From positions 22,989-86,988 of the forward strand of contig CAYZTQ010000001.1 in assembly GCA_964481445.1 (NCBI GenBank): DNA of 64,000 nt, given 5' to 3'. Every line of letters begins with the position of its first letter. Positions within the stretch are counted from its first letter, which is position 1. Shown here piece by piece: positions 43,634-51,746 of the stretch. The stretch is from UBA1038 sp964481445. GTDB taxonomy: Bacteria; Bacillota; Clostridia; Christensenellales; Aristaeellaceae. The position numbers and the translations under genes were made by a program. The notes beneath the pieces were generated by a model that worked only from the letters and a program-made list of their open reading frames with translations, had not been told where the DNA came from and made no database searches.

Positions 43634-44397
43634 TTACGCTCAAGAACCCGGCGCAGATCGCGAAGATGCGTTCCGCGGGTCACCTCCTGTACGACGTGCT
43701 TCAAAGCATCCGGGAGGTGATCAAGGCGGGGGAAAGCACCGCCGCGATCGACGCTTATGCCGAAGAGAAGATCAGGCGGGCAGGTGCCGTCCCTTCGTTT
43801 CTCCATTACCAGGGCTATCCCAAGTCCATCTGCGCGTCCATTGACGACGAGGTGGTGCACGGCATTCCCTCTGACTCCGCCATCCTGAAAGAAGGCAGCA
43901 TCCTGTCGGTTGACTGCGGTCTGATTCTGGACGGCTGGCAGGCTGACAGCGCCTTTACAGTGGGCATCGGCAACATCTCAAAAGAGAAGGCCGAGTTGAT
44001 CCGCGTGACCGAAGAATCCTTCTTTCTGGGCGCGGCCAAAGCAGTTGACGGCAATCGTCTGGGCGATATCGGCAGCGCGGTGCAGAAACTGGCGGAAGCG
44101 CATGGCTACGGCGTGGTGAGAGAGCTCACCGGCCACGGCATCGGCCGGAACATGCATGAAGACCCTTCTGTCCCCAATTATGGGCTGTCAGGGCACGGCA
44201 CCCGGCTGAAGGCCGGCATGGTCATCGCCATTGAGCCGATGATCACCCTCGGCAGCTACCGTGTGATGGAGATGGAAGACGGCTGGACCATCAAGACGGT
44301 GGACGGTTCCCCTTGTTCCCACTACGAGCACACGGTTGCGATCACGGAAAGCGGCCCCGAGCTGCTCACTTTGCCCGGTTACAGCTTTCCGGGTTAA
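43630..44397 (+). CDS. map: Methionine aminopeptidase, type I
   Basis: 255 residues. Removes N-terminal methionine. Metal ligands are in SVDCGLILDGWQADSA (the aspartates), LTGHGIGRNMHEDP (His), AIEPMITLG (Glu) and the final YEHTVAITE (Glu). The GW-QAD spacing matches type I enzymes. Starts within the adk stop. Confidence 0.97.
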   Translation: MITLKNPAQIAKMRSAGHLLYDVLQSIREVIKAGESTAAIDAYAEEKIRRAGAVPSFLHYQGYPKSICASIDDEVVHGIPSDSAILKEGSILSVDCGLILDGWQADSAFTVGIGNISKEKAELIRVTEESFFLGAAKAVDGNRLGDIGSAVQKLAEAHGYGVVRELTGHGIGRNMHEDPSVPNYGLSGHGTRLKAGMVIAIEPMITLGSYRVMEMEDGWTIKTVDGSPCSHYEHTVAITESGPELLTLPGYSFPG

Positions 44398-44409
44398 GGG
44401 AGGAAGATT

Positions 44410-44724
44410 TTGAAAGCACCCCTTCGTGAAGGAATTGTGGCTGTTTCACAAAAAGGTCGTGACAAAGGCCGTTCCTTTATGGTATTATATCAGTTGGACG
44501 CTGATTTCGTGCTGATTGCCGATGGTAGCACCCGGAAGCTTCAAAATCCCAAGAAAAAGCGCCGCAAGCACCTCATGTCAACGAGCGGGGAGTTCCCCCA
44601 GCTGGCAGAGAAGTATCAAGAGGGAAGACTGACAGACAGCGAGTTGCGCAAAGCGCTTGCAAAGCTGTCTGGAGACTGTCCTGACGCAGCCAATAAGGAG
44701 GGCTCAGTGTTTGGCCAAAAGTGA
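44410..44724 (+). CDS. KOW-domain RNA-binding protein (L14e/L27e-like), TTG start
   Basis: 104 residues. Start TTG at 44410, 6 nt after GGGAGGA. The first 60 residues form a KOW-type fold (REGIVAVSQKGRDKGRSFMV) with a basic patch KKKRRKHLM; the second half is helical and acidic. In Clostridia a protein of this kind often lies between map and infA; a translation-related role is inferred. The 3' end overlaps infA by 14 nt. Confidence 0.85.
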   Translation: MKAPLREGIVAVSQKGRDKGRSFMVLYQLDADFVLIADGSTRKLQNPKKKRRKHLMSTSGEFPQLAEKYQEGRLTDSELRKALAKLSGDCPDAANKEGSVFGQK

Positions 44725-44932
44725 TGTCATTGAAATCGAAGGGAAAGTAGTCGACGCATTGCCTAATGCGATGTTCCTGGTCGAACTGCCCAACGGGCAC
44801 CAGATCATGGCGCATATTTCCGGCAAGATGCGCATGAATTTCATCCGCATTTATCCCGGCGACAAGGTTACCATCGAACTGTCACCTTATGACCTGACCC
44901 GCGGCAGAATTACCTGGCGCAGCAAAACGTAA
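44711..44932 (+). CDS. infA: Translation initiation factor IF-1
   Basis: 73 residues from the TTG at 44711, giving MAKSDVIEIEGKV, the standard IF-1 start, 9 nt after GGAGG. The frame is open upstream but noncoding. OB fold with ELPNGHQIMAHISGKMRMNF and YDLTRGRITWR. Starts within the KOW gene, so the two are coupled. Confidence 0.97.
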   Translation: MAKSDVIEIEGKVVDALPNAMFLVELPNGHQIMAHISGKMRMNFIRIYPGDKVTIELSPYDLTRGRITWRSKT

Positions 44933-44974
44933 TCTTCGCTGCCTTTCGGCAGCTGATTTGAGGAGGTTAATCCC

Positions 44975-45088
44975 ATGAAAGTTCGTCCCTCAGTAAAGCC
45001 CATGTGCGAGAAGTGCAAGGTCATCAAGCGCAAAGGCAATGTGATGATCATTTGTGAGAATCCCAAGCACAAGCAGAAGCAGGGCTGA
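44975..45088 (+). CDS. rpmJ: 50S ribosomal protein L36, zinc form
   Basis: 37 residues: MKVRPSVKPMCEKCKVIKRK then KGNVMIICENPKHKQKQG. The C-C-C-H zinc site is present (CEKC, C27, H32 region). Preceded by GAGGAGG. Confidence 0.97.
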   Translation: MKVRPSVKPMCEKCKVIKRKGNVMIICENPKHKQKQG

Positions 45089-45228
45089 CTCAACCAGGTG
45101 ATAAGCTGCGCGGGCGGCTGCCTCCTGCCTGGCAGGAGGACCGCGTGGTCAATCATATAGACCGTCCCCGCAAGGGCTCGGTCAACATTCATTCTTACCT
45201 ATGATTAATGTGGAGGTGTATCCAACAG
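45089..45228 (+). promoter_or_regulatory. Structured gap before rpsM (possible alpha-operon leader)
   Basis: 140 nt with two evident stems: CCTCCTGCC / GGCAGGAGG, and GACCG / CGGTC enclosing CCCCGCAAGGG. No T-run follows either. Its position matches the S4-controlled leader of E. coli, but the fold was not shown to be the same. Confidence 0.4.
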
Positions 45229-45606
45229 ATGGCACGTATAGCGGGCGTTGACCTGCCGAATGAGAAGCGCGTAGAAATCGGGCTTACCTACATCTTTGGT
45301 ATCGGCCTGAAGACTTCACAGACGATTCTGGCCGATACTGAAATTGATCCCAACACCCGTGTGAAGGATCTTTCCGAAAACGATATCAGCAAGCTGCGTG
45401 ATTATATCGAGCATCATGCGAAGGTCGAGGGCGACCTGCGCCGTGAGATCTCGCTGAACATCAAGCGCCTGGTCGAAATTGGCTGCTACCGCGGTGTGCG
45501 TCATCGCCGTGGCCTGCCCGTCAGGGGACAGAACACCAAGCAGAACGCCAGAACCCGCAAAGGCCCCAAGAAGCAGGTGGCCGGCAAGAAGAAGGAAACC
45601 AAGTAA
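45229..45606 (+). CDS. rpsM: 30S ribosomal protein S13
   Basis: 125 residues from the ATG at 45229 (MARIAGVDLPNEKRVEIGLTY split at the helix). Head protein contacting tRNA. GCYRGVRHRRGLPVRGQNTK and the lysine-rich tail are typical. GGAGG lies 12 nt before the start, a rather long spacing. Confidence 0.97.
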   Translation: MARIAGVDLPNEKRVEIGLTYIFGIGLKTSQTILADTEIDPNTRVKDLSENDISKLRDYIEHHAKVEGDLRREISLNIKRLVEIGCYRGVRHRRGLPVRGQNTKQNARTRKGPKKQVAGKKKETK

Positions 45607-45649
45607 GCGTTTGATGTTGTAGGCAGTCCCGCCTACGGAAGGAGAATCT

Positions 45650-46051
45650 ATGGCACCCAAAGCATCGCTTAAAAAAGTATCGCGCAAGCGCCGCGAAAAA
45701 AAGCTCGTCGAACGGGGCGTTGTGCATATCCGTTCTTCGTTCAATAACACCATTGTCACGATCACCGATGTGGCCGGCAACGCGCTCAGCTGGGCTTCCG
45801 CCGGCGGCATGGGTTTCCGCGGCAACAAGAAATCCACCCCCTTTGCGGCCCAGATGGCGGCTGAAACCGCTGCCAGGGCGGCCACTGAGTTTGGCCTCCG
45901 CACCGTGGATGTGCTGGTCAAGGGCCCCGGTTCGGGCCGTGAAGCCGCCATCCGCTCACTGCAGACCGCCGGTCTGGAAGTGACCATGATCAAGGACGTG
46001 ACGCCGATTCCGCACAACGGCTGCCGTCCGCCAAAACGCAGAAGGGTGTAA
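45650..46051 (+). CDS. rpsK: 30S ribosomal protein S11
   Basis: 133 residues. Platform protein. FNNTIVTITDVAGNALSWAS, GFRGNKKSTPFAAQ and the end DVTPIPHNGCRPPKRRRV are diagnostic. Basic N-terminus. Confidence 0.98.
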   Translation: MAPKASLKKVSRKRREKKLVERGVVHIRSSFNNTIVTITDVAGNALSWASAGGMGFRGNKKSTPFAAQMAAETAARAATEFGLRTVDVLVKGPGSGREAAIRSLQTAGLEVTMIKDVTPIPHNGCRPPKRRRV

Positions 46052-46064
46052 GGAGGGAAAGTAA

Positions 46065-46661
46065 ATGGCAAGAAATACTCAGCCGATTGCAAAGCGCTGC
46101 AAAGCACTGGATATCTCTCCCGCCGTGCTCGGCTACAGCAACAAGAAGACCACCCGCAACCCCGGCGGCGAGCGCCGCAGGAAGGTCAGCGAGTATGGCC
46201 TGCAGCTTAAAGAAAAGCAGAAGGTTCGTTTTATCTACGGTGTGCTGGAGCGTCAGTTCCGTCGCTATTACAAGCGCGCGGTCGATATGCGCGGCGTCAC
46301 CGGCGAAAACTTGATGCAGCTGCTCGAGCGCCGTCTTGACAACGTGGTGTTCCGCCTGGGTTTCGGCAAATCCCGCCGTCATGCCCGCCAGCTGGTGACC
46401 CACGGGCATTTCCTGGTCAACGGCCGCAAGGTGGATATCCCCTCCTACACGGTGGATGTGGATGACGTGATTACCGTCCGCACCCGCAGCCGTGAAATGG
46501 AGCACTTCAAGGCCCTTCGCGAAGGAGGCTTCAACATCGTGCCCAAGTGGCTGTCACTGAACGCGGACGAGCTGAAGGCCACCATGGTGGCGCTTCCCGG
46601 CCGTGAGGATCTTGACTTCCCGCTTCAGGAGAACCTGATCGTCGAGTTCTACTCCCGCTAA
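46065..46661 (+). CDS. rpsD: 30S ribosomal protein S4, zinc-free form
   Basis: 198 residues. Body protein, mRNA-entry helicase site, and repressor of its operon in many species. The N-terminus (ARNTQPIAKRCKALDISPAV) lacks the CxxC pairs of zinc S4. S4 domain: LERRLDNVVFRLGF and HFLVNGRKVDIPSY. In the alpha operon, as in most bacteria and unlike Bacillus. Confidence 0.97.
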   Translation: MARNTQPIAKRCKALDISPAVLGYSNKKTTRNPGGERRRKVSEYGLQLKEKQKVRFIYGVLERQFRRYYKRAVDMRGVTGENLMQLLERRLDNVVFRLGFGKSRRHARQLVTHGHFLVNGRKVDIPSYTVDVDDVITVRTRSREMEHFKALREGGFNIVPKWLSLNADELKATMVALPGREDLDFPLQENLIVEFYSR

Positions 46662-46724
46662 TCCATGATAATGGAGTCAACTACTTCGGACAGCAGATTA
46701 GCAATAGGAGGAAGAGAAGCTGTG

Positions 46725-47666
46725 ATGGTAGATATTGAGAATCCCCGTATCGAACGCAGCGGCAGCCAGGATGAGTTCTATGGCCGGTTCACCGTAGAAC
46801 CGCTTGAGCGCGGTTACGGCCATACGCTCGGCAATGCGCTTCGCCGCGTCCTGCTGAGCTCCCTTCCGGGAGCCGCCGTTACCAGCATCCAGATTGAAGG
46901 CATACAGCACGAATTTTCCACCATCCCCGGTGTCAAGGAAGATGTGACGGAGATTATTCTCAACATCAAGGAGCTGACGCTCCGCTCCTTCTGCGAAGAA
47001 CCCAAGACCGTGGAAATCAATGTGACCGGCCCCAGGGAAGTGACCGCGGCCGATATTCGCGTGGACAGCGATATCGAAGTGGTCAACCCCGAGCTGCACA
47101 TTGCCAGCCTCGGCAAGGACGCCAGCCTGCATATGTGGCTGACGGTTGACCGCGGCAGCGGCTATGTGCCCGCCGAGAAGAACAAGCCCAATCCCGCCGT
47201 CATCGGCCTCATTCCGATTGATTCGATCTATACTCCGATTCGCAAGGTCAACTATATGGTCGAAAACACCCGTGTCGGCCAGATTACGGACTACGATAAG
47301 CTGATCCTCGAAATCTGGACCAACGGCAGCCTCTATCCAGAGGAGGCCGTGGGTATGGCCGCCAAGCAGCTCACCGAGCAGCTGGCGCTGTTTACCCGCC
47401 TGACGGATCATCCGATTCAGCCGGCCGCCAGCGAAAACGAGACGGGCATGGCCGGAAAATCGGTCGATATGACGATTGAGGAACTGGATCTCTCGGTTCG
47501 TGCGTTCAACTGCCTGAAGCGCGCCGGCATCAATACGATCAGCGAGCTCATCCAGAAGGACCAGGAAGAAATGATGAAGGTTCGCAACCTTGGCAAGAAG
47601 AGCCTTGAAGAAGTCGAGCAGAAGCTCGAACTGCTGGGCTTGTCTCTGCGCCGCTCTGAAGAATAA
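46725..47666 (+). CDS. rpoA: RNA polymerase alpha subunit
   Basis: 313 residues from ATG 46725 (MVDIENPRIERSGS). An in-frame GTG at 46722 has the better spacing (10 nt) from AGGAGG and could be used. Alpha-NTD with GYGHTLGNALRRVLLSSLPG; alpha-CTD with LDLSVRAFNCLKRAGI and RNLGKKSLEEVEQKL. Coding further upstream (from 46665) is unlikely. Confidence 0.97.
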   Translation: MVDIENPRIERSGSQDEFYGRFTVEPLERGYGHTLGNALRRVLLSSLPGAAVTSIQIEGIQHEFSTIPGVKEDVTEIILNIKELTLRSFCEEPKTVEINVTGPREVTAADIRVDSDIEVVNPELHIASLGKDASLHMWLTVDRGSGYVPAEKNKPNPAVIGLIPIDSIYTPIRKVNYMVENTRVGQITDYDKLILEIWTNGSLYPEEAVGMAAKQLTEQLALFTRLTDHPIQPAASENETGMAGKSVDMTIEELDLSVRAFNCLKRAGINTISELIQKDQEEMMKVRNLGKKSLEEVEQKLELLGLSLRRSEE

Positions 47667-47701
47667 ACCACTGCCCCACCTGGGCAAAGGAGGATATCCC
47701 C

Positions 47702-48214
47702 ATGGCTGTACAACGTAAACTTGGCCGGAGAAGCGACCAGCGTCAAGCTCTGCTGCGCAACCAAGTGACCAACCTCTTATGGTATGGCCGCATTGAAACG
47801 ACTTTGGCCCGCGCCAAGGAAGTTCGCAGCATCGCAGACCGTCTGGTCACTCTGGCGATTCGCGAGCACGCTAACACCGTGAGCGCTAAGAAAGAGTATC
47901 ATAACGAAAAGGGCCAGATTGTCAGCATTGACGTCGTCAACGACGCGCCCGGCAAGCTGCATGCCCGCAGGCTGATGATGGCCTATCTGTACGAAATGCC
48001 GCATGCCCGCCTGGACGATGAGAACAGGAAAGAATACCGCGAGCGCACGAAGGACAACAATCACCCCCTGATTGAAAAGATGTTCCGCGAGTACGCCCCC
48101 AAGTACCAGAAGCGCAACGAAGAAAAGAACGTTGCCGGCGGCTATACCCGCATCTATAAGCTGGGGCCCCGCCGCGGCGACGCCGCGGAGCGCGTGCTGA
48201 TCGAAATGATCTAA
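47702..48214 (+). CDS. rplQ: 50S ribosomal protein L17 with internal insertion
   Basis: 170 residues, clearly longer than the usual 112-130. The start QRKLGRRSDQRQALLRNQVT and the end AGGYTRIYKLGPRRGDAAER are standard. About 50 extra charged residues sit in the middle (about 58-125), around KKEYHNEKGQIVSIDVVND and ARLDDENRKEYRERTKDNNH. Last gene of the alpha operon; strong terminator follows. Confidence 0.95.
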   Translation: MAVQRKLGRRSDQRQALLRNQVTNLLWYGRIETTLARAKEVRSIADRLVTLAIREHANTVSAKKEYHNEKGQIVSIDVVNDAPGKLHARRLMMAYLYEMPHARLDDENRKEYRERTKDNNHPLIEKMFREYAPKYQKRNEEKNVAGGYTRIYKLGPRRGDAAERVLIEMI

Positions 48215-48231
48215 TAGATTGCTGCTTTTTC

Positions 48232-48256
48232 AAAGTGCCGGAAACGGCACTTTTTT
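48232..48256 (+). terminator. Terminator of the ribosomal superoperon
   Basis: AAGTGCCG / CGGCACTT stem capped by a GAAA tetraloop, then six Ts. Textbook intrinsic terminator. Confidence 0.92.
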
Positions 48257-48377
48257 GTTGCCAAAGATACCAAATCATCACGCTGATTGGCAGGCATTCG
48301 GGCGTTTCGGCATATTTTTCTTTTCTTCTTTCCATAAATAGGGTATACTGTTTTTAATATATCGGAAGGACGAGAGC

Positions 48378-49523
48378 GTGCGGAGGATAGCGGTTTTTGC
48401 AGGGGCCTTTGATCCCATTCATCTGGGTCATATTCAGGTCATTCAGTCGGTGCTTGCGGAAGGGCTGGCTGATCAGATTATCCTTTTACCAAGCTGCACA
48501 CCGCCGTACCGAAAACCGATCATTCCGTCCGGGCCTCTTCGGGCGCTTTGCTCGGCAGCCATTCAAAACCTTTCGAATGTTGCTTTGGCGGATGAGAAGC
48601 CCCTGAGATCGGGGCAGAGCATCATCGAGGCCATCAAAGCCATCAAGCAGAAAAACGGCAAGGCGGAATACCTGTATATCGTTGGCGCCGATAAGCTGGC
48701 CGGCCTTCTGCACTGGTCCAAGGCGCCGAAGCTGTTTAAGCTTTGCCGCTTTCTTGTCTATCCCCGAAGCGGCTATATCGCGCCGGACATCATCCGCTTT
48801 GCCGCTCCGCACGGCCTGCAGGCTGAACTGGTTGCAATGCCCGAGGTCCGCATCAGCTCCGCCATGGTGCGCGCTGAGCTGAAGAAGCTGAAGGACGCTG
48901 ATGGCATGCTGCAGCCGGACATCGCCCGGATGATTGCTCTGGGCGGCCTCTATCAGCCGCCTTACGCCGCAATGGTCAAAAACTATATGAGCCAGCGGCG
49001 TTATCTGCATACGCTTGGTGTGCGCGATCTGGCGGTAGACCTGGCACGGAAGTACGGGCTGTCCATGCAGGCCGCGGCTGTGGCCGGGTTGCTGCACGAC
49101 TGCGCCAAGGAGATGGAGCTCAGCCTGATGCAGGCGATGGCCCGCCGGTGGGGGCTGTGCGACCATCCCGCCGAGCTTGAGAGCAACGCCCTGTTGCATG
49201 GCAAGGTTGCCGCTCTGTTTGCAAAGCAGAAGTACGGCGTGCAGAATGAGGACGTGCTAAATGCCATCCGCTATCACACAACGGGCAGGCCGGGCATGAG
49301 CAAAATGGAGCTCTGCCTGTTTGTCGCCGATAAGGCGGAGAAGGGCAGAAAACCCTATCCCGGCCTTGCTGAGATAAGGACGCTGATGTTTGAAAATCTG
49401 GAGGCCGCCGCTCTTGTATCGATGCGGGGCACCAAAAATTTTGTCAGCCAGCAGGGGGAAAGCTACAGCGAAGAAACTGACGCCGCCATCCGATATCTGG
49501 ACAGGCAGGCCGTGTATCAATAA
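48378..49523 (+). CDS. nadD: Fused NadD (nicotinate-nucleotide adenylyltransferase) and YqeK HD hydrolase
   Basis: 381 residues, GTG start after AAGGA. Residues about 1-190 are NadD: AGAFDPIHLGH nucleotide-binding motif, IVGADKLAGLLHW, and RISSAMVR. It makes nicotinate adenine dinucleotide for NAD. Residues about 200-381 are a YqeK-type HD domain: YLHTLGVRDLAVDLARKYGL, LLHDCAKEM and HTTGRPGMSKMELCLFVADK; YqeK proteins hydrolyse Ap4A. The two are separate adjacent genes in Bacillus (nadD-yqeK-rsfS); here they are one frame with rsfS following. A -10-like TATACT lies at 48344-48349. Confidence 0.93.
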   Translation: MRRIAVFAGAFDPIHLGHIQVIQSVLAEGLADQIILLPSCTPPYRKPIIPSGPLRALCSAAIQNLSNVALADEKPLRSGQSIIEAIKAIKQKNGKAEYLYIVGADKLAGLLHWSKAPKLFKLCRFLVYPRSGYIAPDIIRFAAPHGLQAELVAMPEVRISSAMVRAELKKLKDADGMLQPDIARMIALGGLYQPPYAAMVKNYMSQRRYLHTLGVRDLAVDLARKYGLSMQAAAVAGLLHDCAKEMELSLMQAMARRWGLCDHPAELESNALLHGKVAALFAKQKYGVQNEDVLNAIRYHTTGRPGMSKMELCLFVADKAEKGRKPYPGLAEIRTLMFENLEAAALVSMRGTKNFVSQQGESYSEETDAAIRYLDRQAVYQ

Positions 49524-49538
49524 ACAGGGAGGAAAAGG

Positions 49539-49916
49539 ATGCAGGGAGCAGATTTAGCGAGAAAGGCCGCGGAACTCTTGTACGACAGGAAGGCAAGGGA
49601 TATTCTTGCCCTGAAAGTGGACCATCTGATGGTTCTGACCGATTATCTTGTTTTGGCGACGGGCGCCAACGCGCTTCAGACCCATGCGCTGATGGAGCAT
49701 TTGGATCAGGGGCTGAGCGCTCTGGGCGTTGTGCCCCGCCGCGTTGAGGGCCAGCAGGCTTCCCGCTGGATTGTGATGGATTACGGCAGCGTGATTGTGC
49801 ATATTTTTCACCCGGAAGACCGGGAGTTTTACCGTCTGGAGCGCCTGTGGACCGACGGCAGCAACAGGCTGCCCCTGCCCTTTGAAGACGAAGGGAAAGA
49901 CAAAACGGGGATATGA
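49539..49916 (+). CDS. rsfS: Ribosomal silencing factor RsfS (YbeB/Iojap)
   Basis: 125 residues. Binds L14 and blocks subunit joining under starvation. Family motifs: ALKVDHLMVLTDYLVLATG, VEGQQASRWIVMDYGSVIVH and HIFHPEDREFYRLERLW. Follows the NadD-YqeK fusion by 15 nt, and its stop overlaps the next start (ATGA). Confidence 0.95.
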   Translation: MQGADLARKAAELLYDRKARDILALKVDHLMVLTDYLVLATGANALQTHALMEHLDQGLSALGVVPRRVEGQQASRWIVMDYGSVIVHIFHPEDREFYRLERLWTDGSNRLPLPFEDEGKDKTGI

Positions 49917-50254
49917 GCATCCAGCTGTATGTGTATAAGCGCAACTTTGACGTGCAGAAGGCGGAGCGCTTTCTGAAAGAGCGAAGGATCGCCTATCAGG
50001 CGGTGGATCTGAAAAAGCACCGTCTTGGTCGCCGGGAGCTGGAGCTGTTTGCGAAAGGGCGCGGCTGCAGGGGTATTATCAACCTGGAGGACGAGGCAGT
50101 GAAGTCACATCCCATCGCCTACGCGCCCGATGAGCAGACGATGCTTGACTATCTGATGGAAAACCCGCAGTTTTTGATCAGCCCGATTATCCGAAGCGGG
50201 CAAAAGGTCATGATCGGCTTTGAGGAGGAAGAACTGAAGCGTCTGATTGGCTGA
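49913..50254 (+). CDS. ArsC/Spx-fold protein lacking the redox cysteine
   Basis: 113 residues with the ArsC/Spx pattern: IQLYVYKRNFDVQKAERFLK at the start (the family has a Cys where this has Asn-Phe), YQAVDLKKHRLGRRELELFA, and the end NPQFLISPIIRSGQKVMIGF (the RPI...VG region). The only cysteine is in GRGCRG. It is thus unlikely to be an arsenate reductase or a redox-switched Spx; a structural or protein-binding role is possible. Coupled to rsfS. Confidence 0.75.
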   Translation: MSIQLYVYKRNFDVQKAERFLKERRIAYQAVDLKKHRLGRRELELFAKGRGCRGIINLEDEAVKSHPIAYAPDEQTMLDYLMENPQFLISPIIRSGQKVMIGFEEEELKRLIG

Positions 50255-50272
50255 TCTTACGCACTGAACCTG

Positions 50273-50289
50273 ACACGCTCAGCGTGTTT
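50273..50289 (+). terminator. Short hairpin before the cytochrome-b5-like gene
   Basis: ACACGC / GCGTGT with a 3-nt loop and only three Ts. Weak terminator or leader hairpin. Confidence 0.35.
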
Positions 50290-50320
50290 GCATCAATCAC
50301 ATTTGAAAGGAAGAGGCACT

Positions 50321-51628
50321 ATGAAGAAACTTGTCATCGGGTTGGCTGTGGCTGCGCTTGCACTGGCTGTGATTCTGGGGGTTCAGGTTGGGCAGACGAA
50401 TAAAGTAAGAACTGAGCTTGCAGCTCAGACAGAGAAGACAGCTGCGCTGGAGCCGCTTGCGGCGGAAGTGGACGGGCTGAAAAAACAGCTTGCGGATATG
50501 ACGGAAGCTACCGAGAAACAGCTGAAGGAAGCGAAGGAAGCGTCCGACCTTGTCACGGCGGAAAAGGAAACGCTGGCTCAGGAAATGGAAACTGTCAAGC
50601 AAAAGGCCGCGGAACTGGAAACCCAGCTGAAAGAAGCGCAGGATGGCTCGACAGCTGTCAGCGGAGAGCGTGACGCGCTGGCGATTGAAGGCGAGGCTGC
50701 CAAAGCCCGGATAGCCGAGCTTGAGAAGCAATTGAAATCTTCGCAGGATGAAGGCCTTGCGCTCAGCGGCGAGCGGGATTCGCTCAGCCTTGAAGCTGAG
50801 ACAGCCAAAGGGATGGTCAATGAGCTGGACAAGCAGTTGAAGGATGTTCAGGCTCAGATGCAGACTGTTAAGGACGAACGAGACGCCAAAGCGGCAGAGC
50901 TGGATAATCTGAAGGCGGATCTCGAGTCTGCCAAGAGTAAAGCGGCAGAGCTTGAAACAAATCTGGACAATGCGAAAAAGGAAGCGGCTGCTTTGACCGG
51001 TGAGCGTGACGGCCTGAAAGCAGAACTCGAGACTGCGAGCTCCAACCAGAAATCGCTGGAAGCGCAGGTGCTCGCGCTCAGCGGCGAGGATACAAAGGCT
51101 ACGCTCAAGGCCGCGCAGGATGAAGTGGCTGCGCTGCAGGCCTCCCTGTCGGAGGTTGAACTGGCAAAAAACGAAGCTTCCCTCAAAGTGACAGAAACCG
51201 AGACTGCCGCCGCGAATATGAAAGCTGAAATGGAAGACAAGCTGAAAGCGGCGGAAAGCGCCCGGGACGAGGCGCTGGCCAAAGTGAAAGCGATGGAAGA
51301 AGCTGCCCTGAAAGCCAAGGCAGAGTTTGATGAAAAGCTGATGCGTCTGGAAGCCAGCTTGAACGAAGCTCTGGCAGCGAAGGCTGAAGCATTGCCTGTG
51401 ATGACAATGGAAGAGCTGGCCAAGTATAACGGGAAGGATGGCCAGCCGGCCTATATCGCGGTGGATGGCGTTATTTATGACGTGACGAATGTGCCCGCCT
51501 GGGCGGAAGGCTCGCACAATGGGTTTGAGGCCGGGCAGGATCTGACAGAAGAAATCAAGAACCGCTCTCCGCATGGCGTTGCCAAACTCGAAGGGCTGAC
51601 CAAGGTCGGTACGCTGGCAGGGGAATAA
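50321..51628 (+). CDS. Membrane-anchored coiled-coil protein with C-terminal cytochrome b5-like domain
   Basis: 435 residues from the ATG at 50321 after GAAAGGAAGAGG. A membrane helix (LVIGLAVAALALAVILGV, about 4-21) is followed by some 320 residues of heptad-rich coiled coil with quasi-repeats (SGERDALAIEGEAAKARIAE; SGERDSLSLEAETAKGMVNE; TGERDGLKAELETA). The last 75 residues are a cytochrome-b5-like domain: MTMEELAKYNGKDGQPAYIA, VDGVIYDVTNVPAWAEGSHN, LTEEIKNRSPHG. The two histidines (SHNG, SPHG) could bind haem. The domain is placed far outside the membrane by the coiled coil. Function unknown. Confidence 0.82.
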   Translation: MKKLVIGLAVAALALAVILGVQVGQTNKVRTELAAQTEKTAALEPLAAEVDGLKKQLADMTEATEKQLKEAKEASDLVTAEKETLAQEMETVKQKAAELETQLKEAQDGSTAVSGERDALAIEGEAAKARIAELEKQLKSSQDEGLALSGERDSLSLEAETAKGMVNELDKQLKDVQAQMQTVKDERDAKAAELDNLKADLESAKSKAAELETNLDNAKKEAAALTGERDGLKAELETASSNQKSLEAQVLALSGEDTKATLKAAQDEVAALQASLSEVELAKNEASLKVTETETAAANMKAEMEDKLKAAESARDEALAKVKAMEEAALKAKAEFDEKLMRLEASLNEALAAKAEALPVMTMEELAKYNGKDGQPAYIAVDGVIYDVTNVPAWAEGSHNGFEAGQDLTEEIKNRSPHGVAKLEGLTKVGTLAGE

Positions 51629-51689
51629 GGCGGCGTATTGCCGTATTTTTCAGGCAGACTGTCGGCAGATAATGGAATTCTCATTCAGC

Positions 51690-51719
51690 AAGGGGTTGTC
51701 GCAGGCGGCAACCCCTTTT
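51690..51719 (+). terminator. Terminator after the cytochrome-b5-like gene
   Basis: AAGGGGTTG / CAACCCCTT stem, extended inward by further pairs, then TTTTA. Confidence 0.85.
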
Positions 51720-51746
51720 ACTTGAGCAATAACGCAGGGATTGCAT

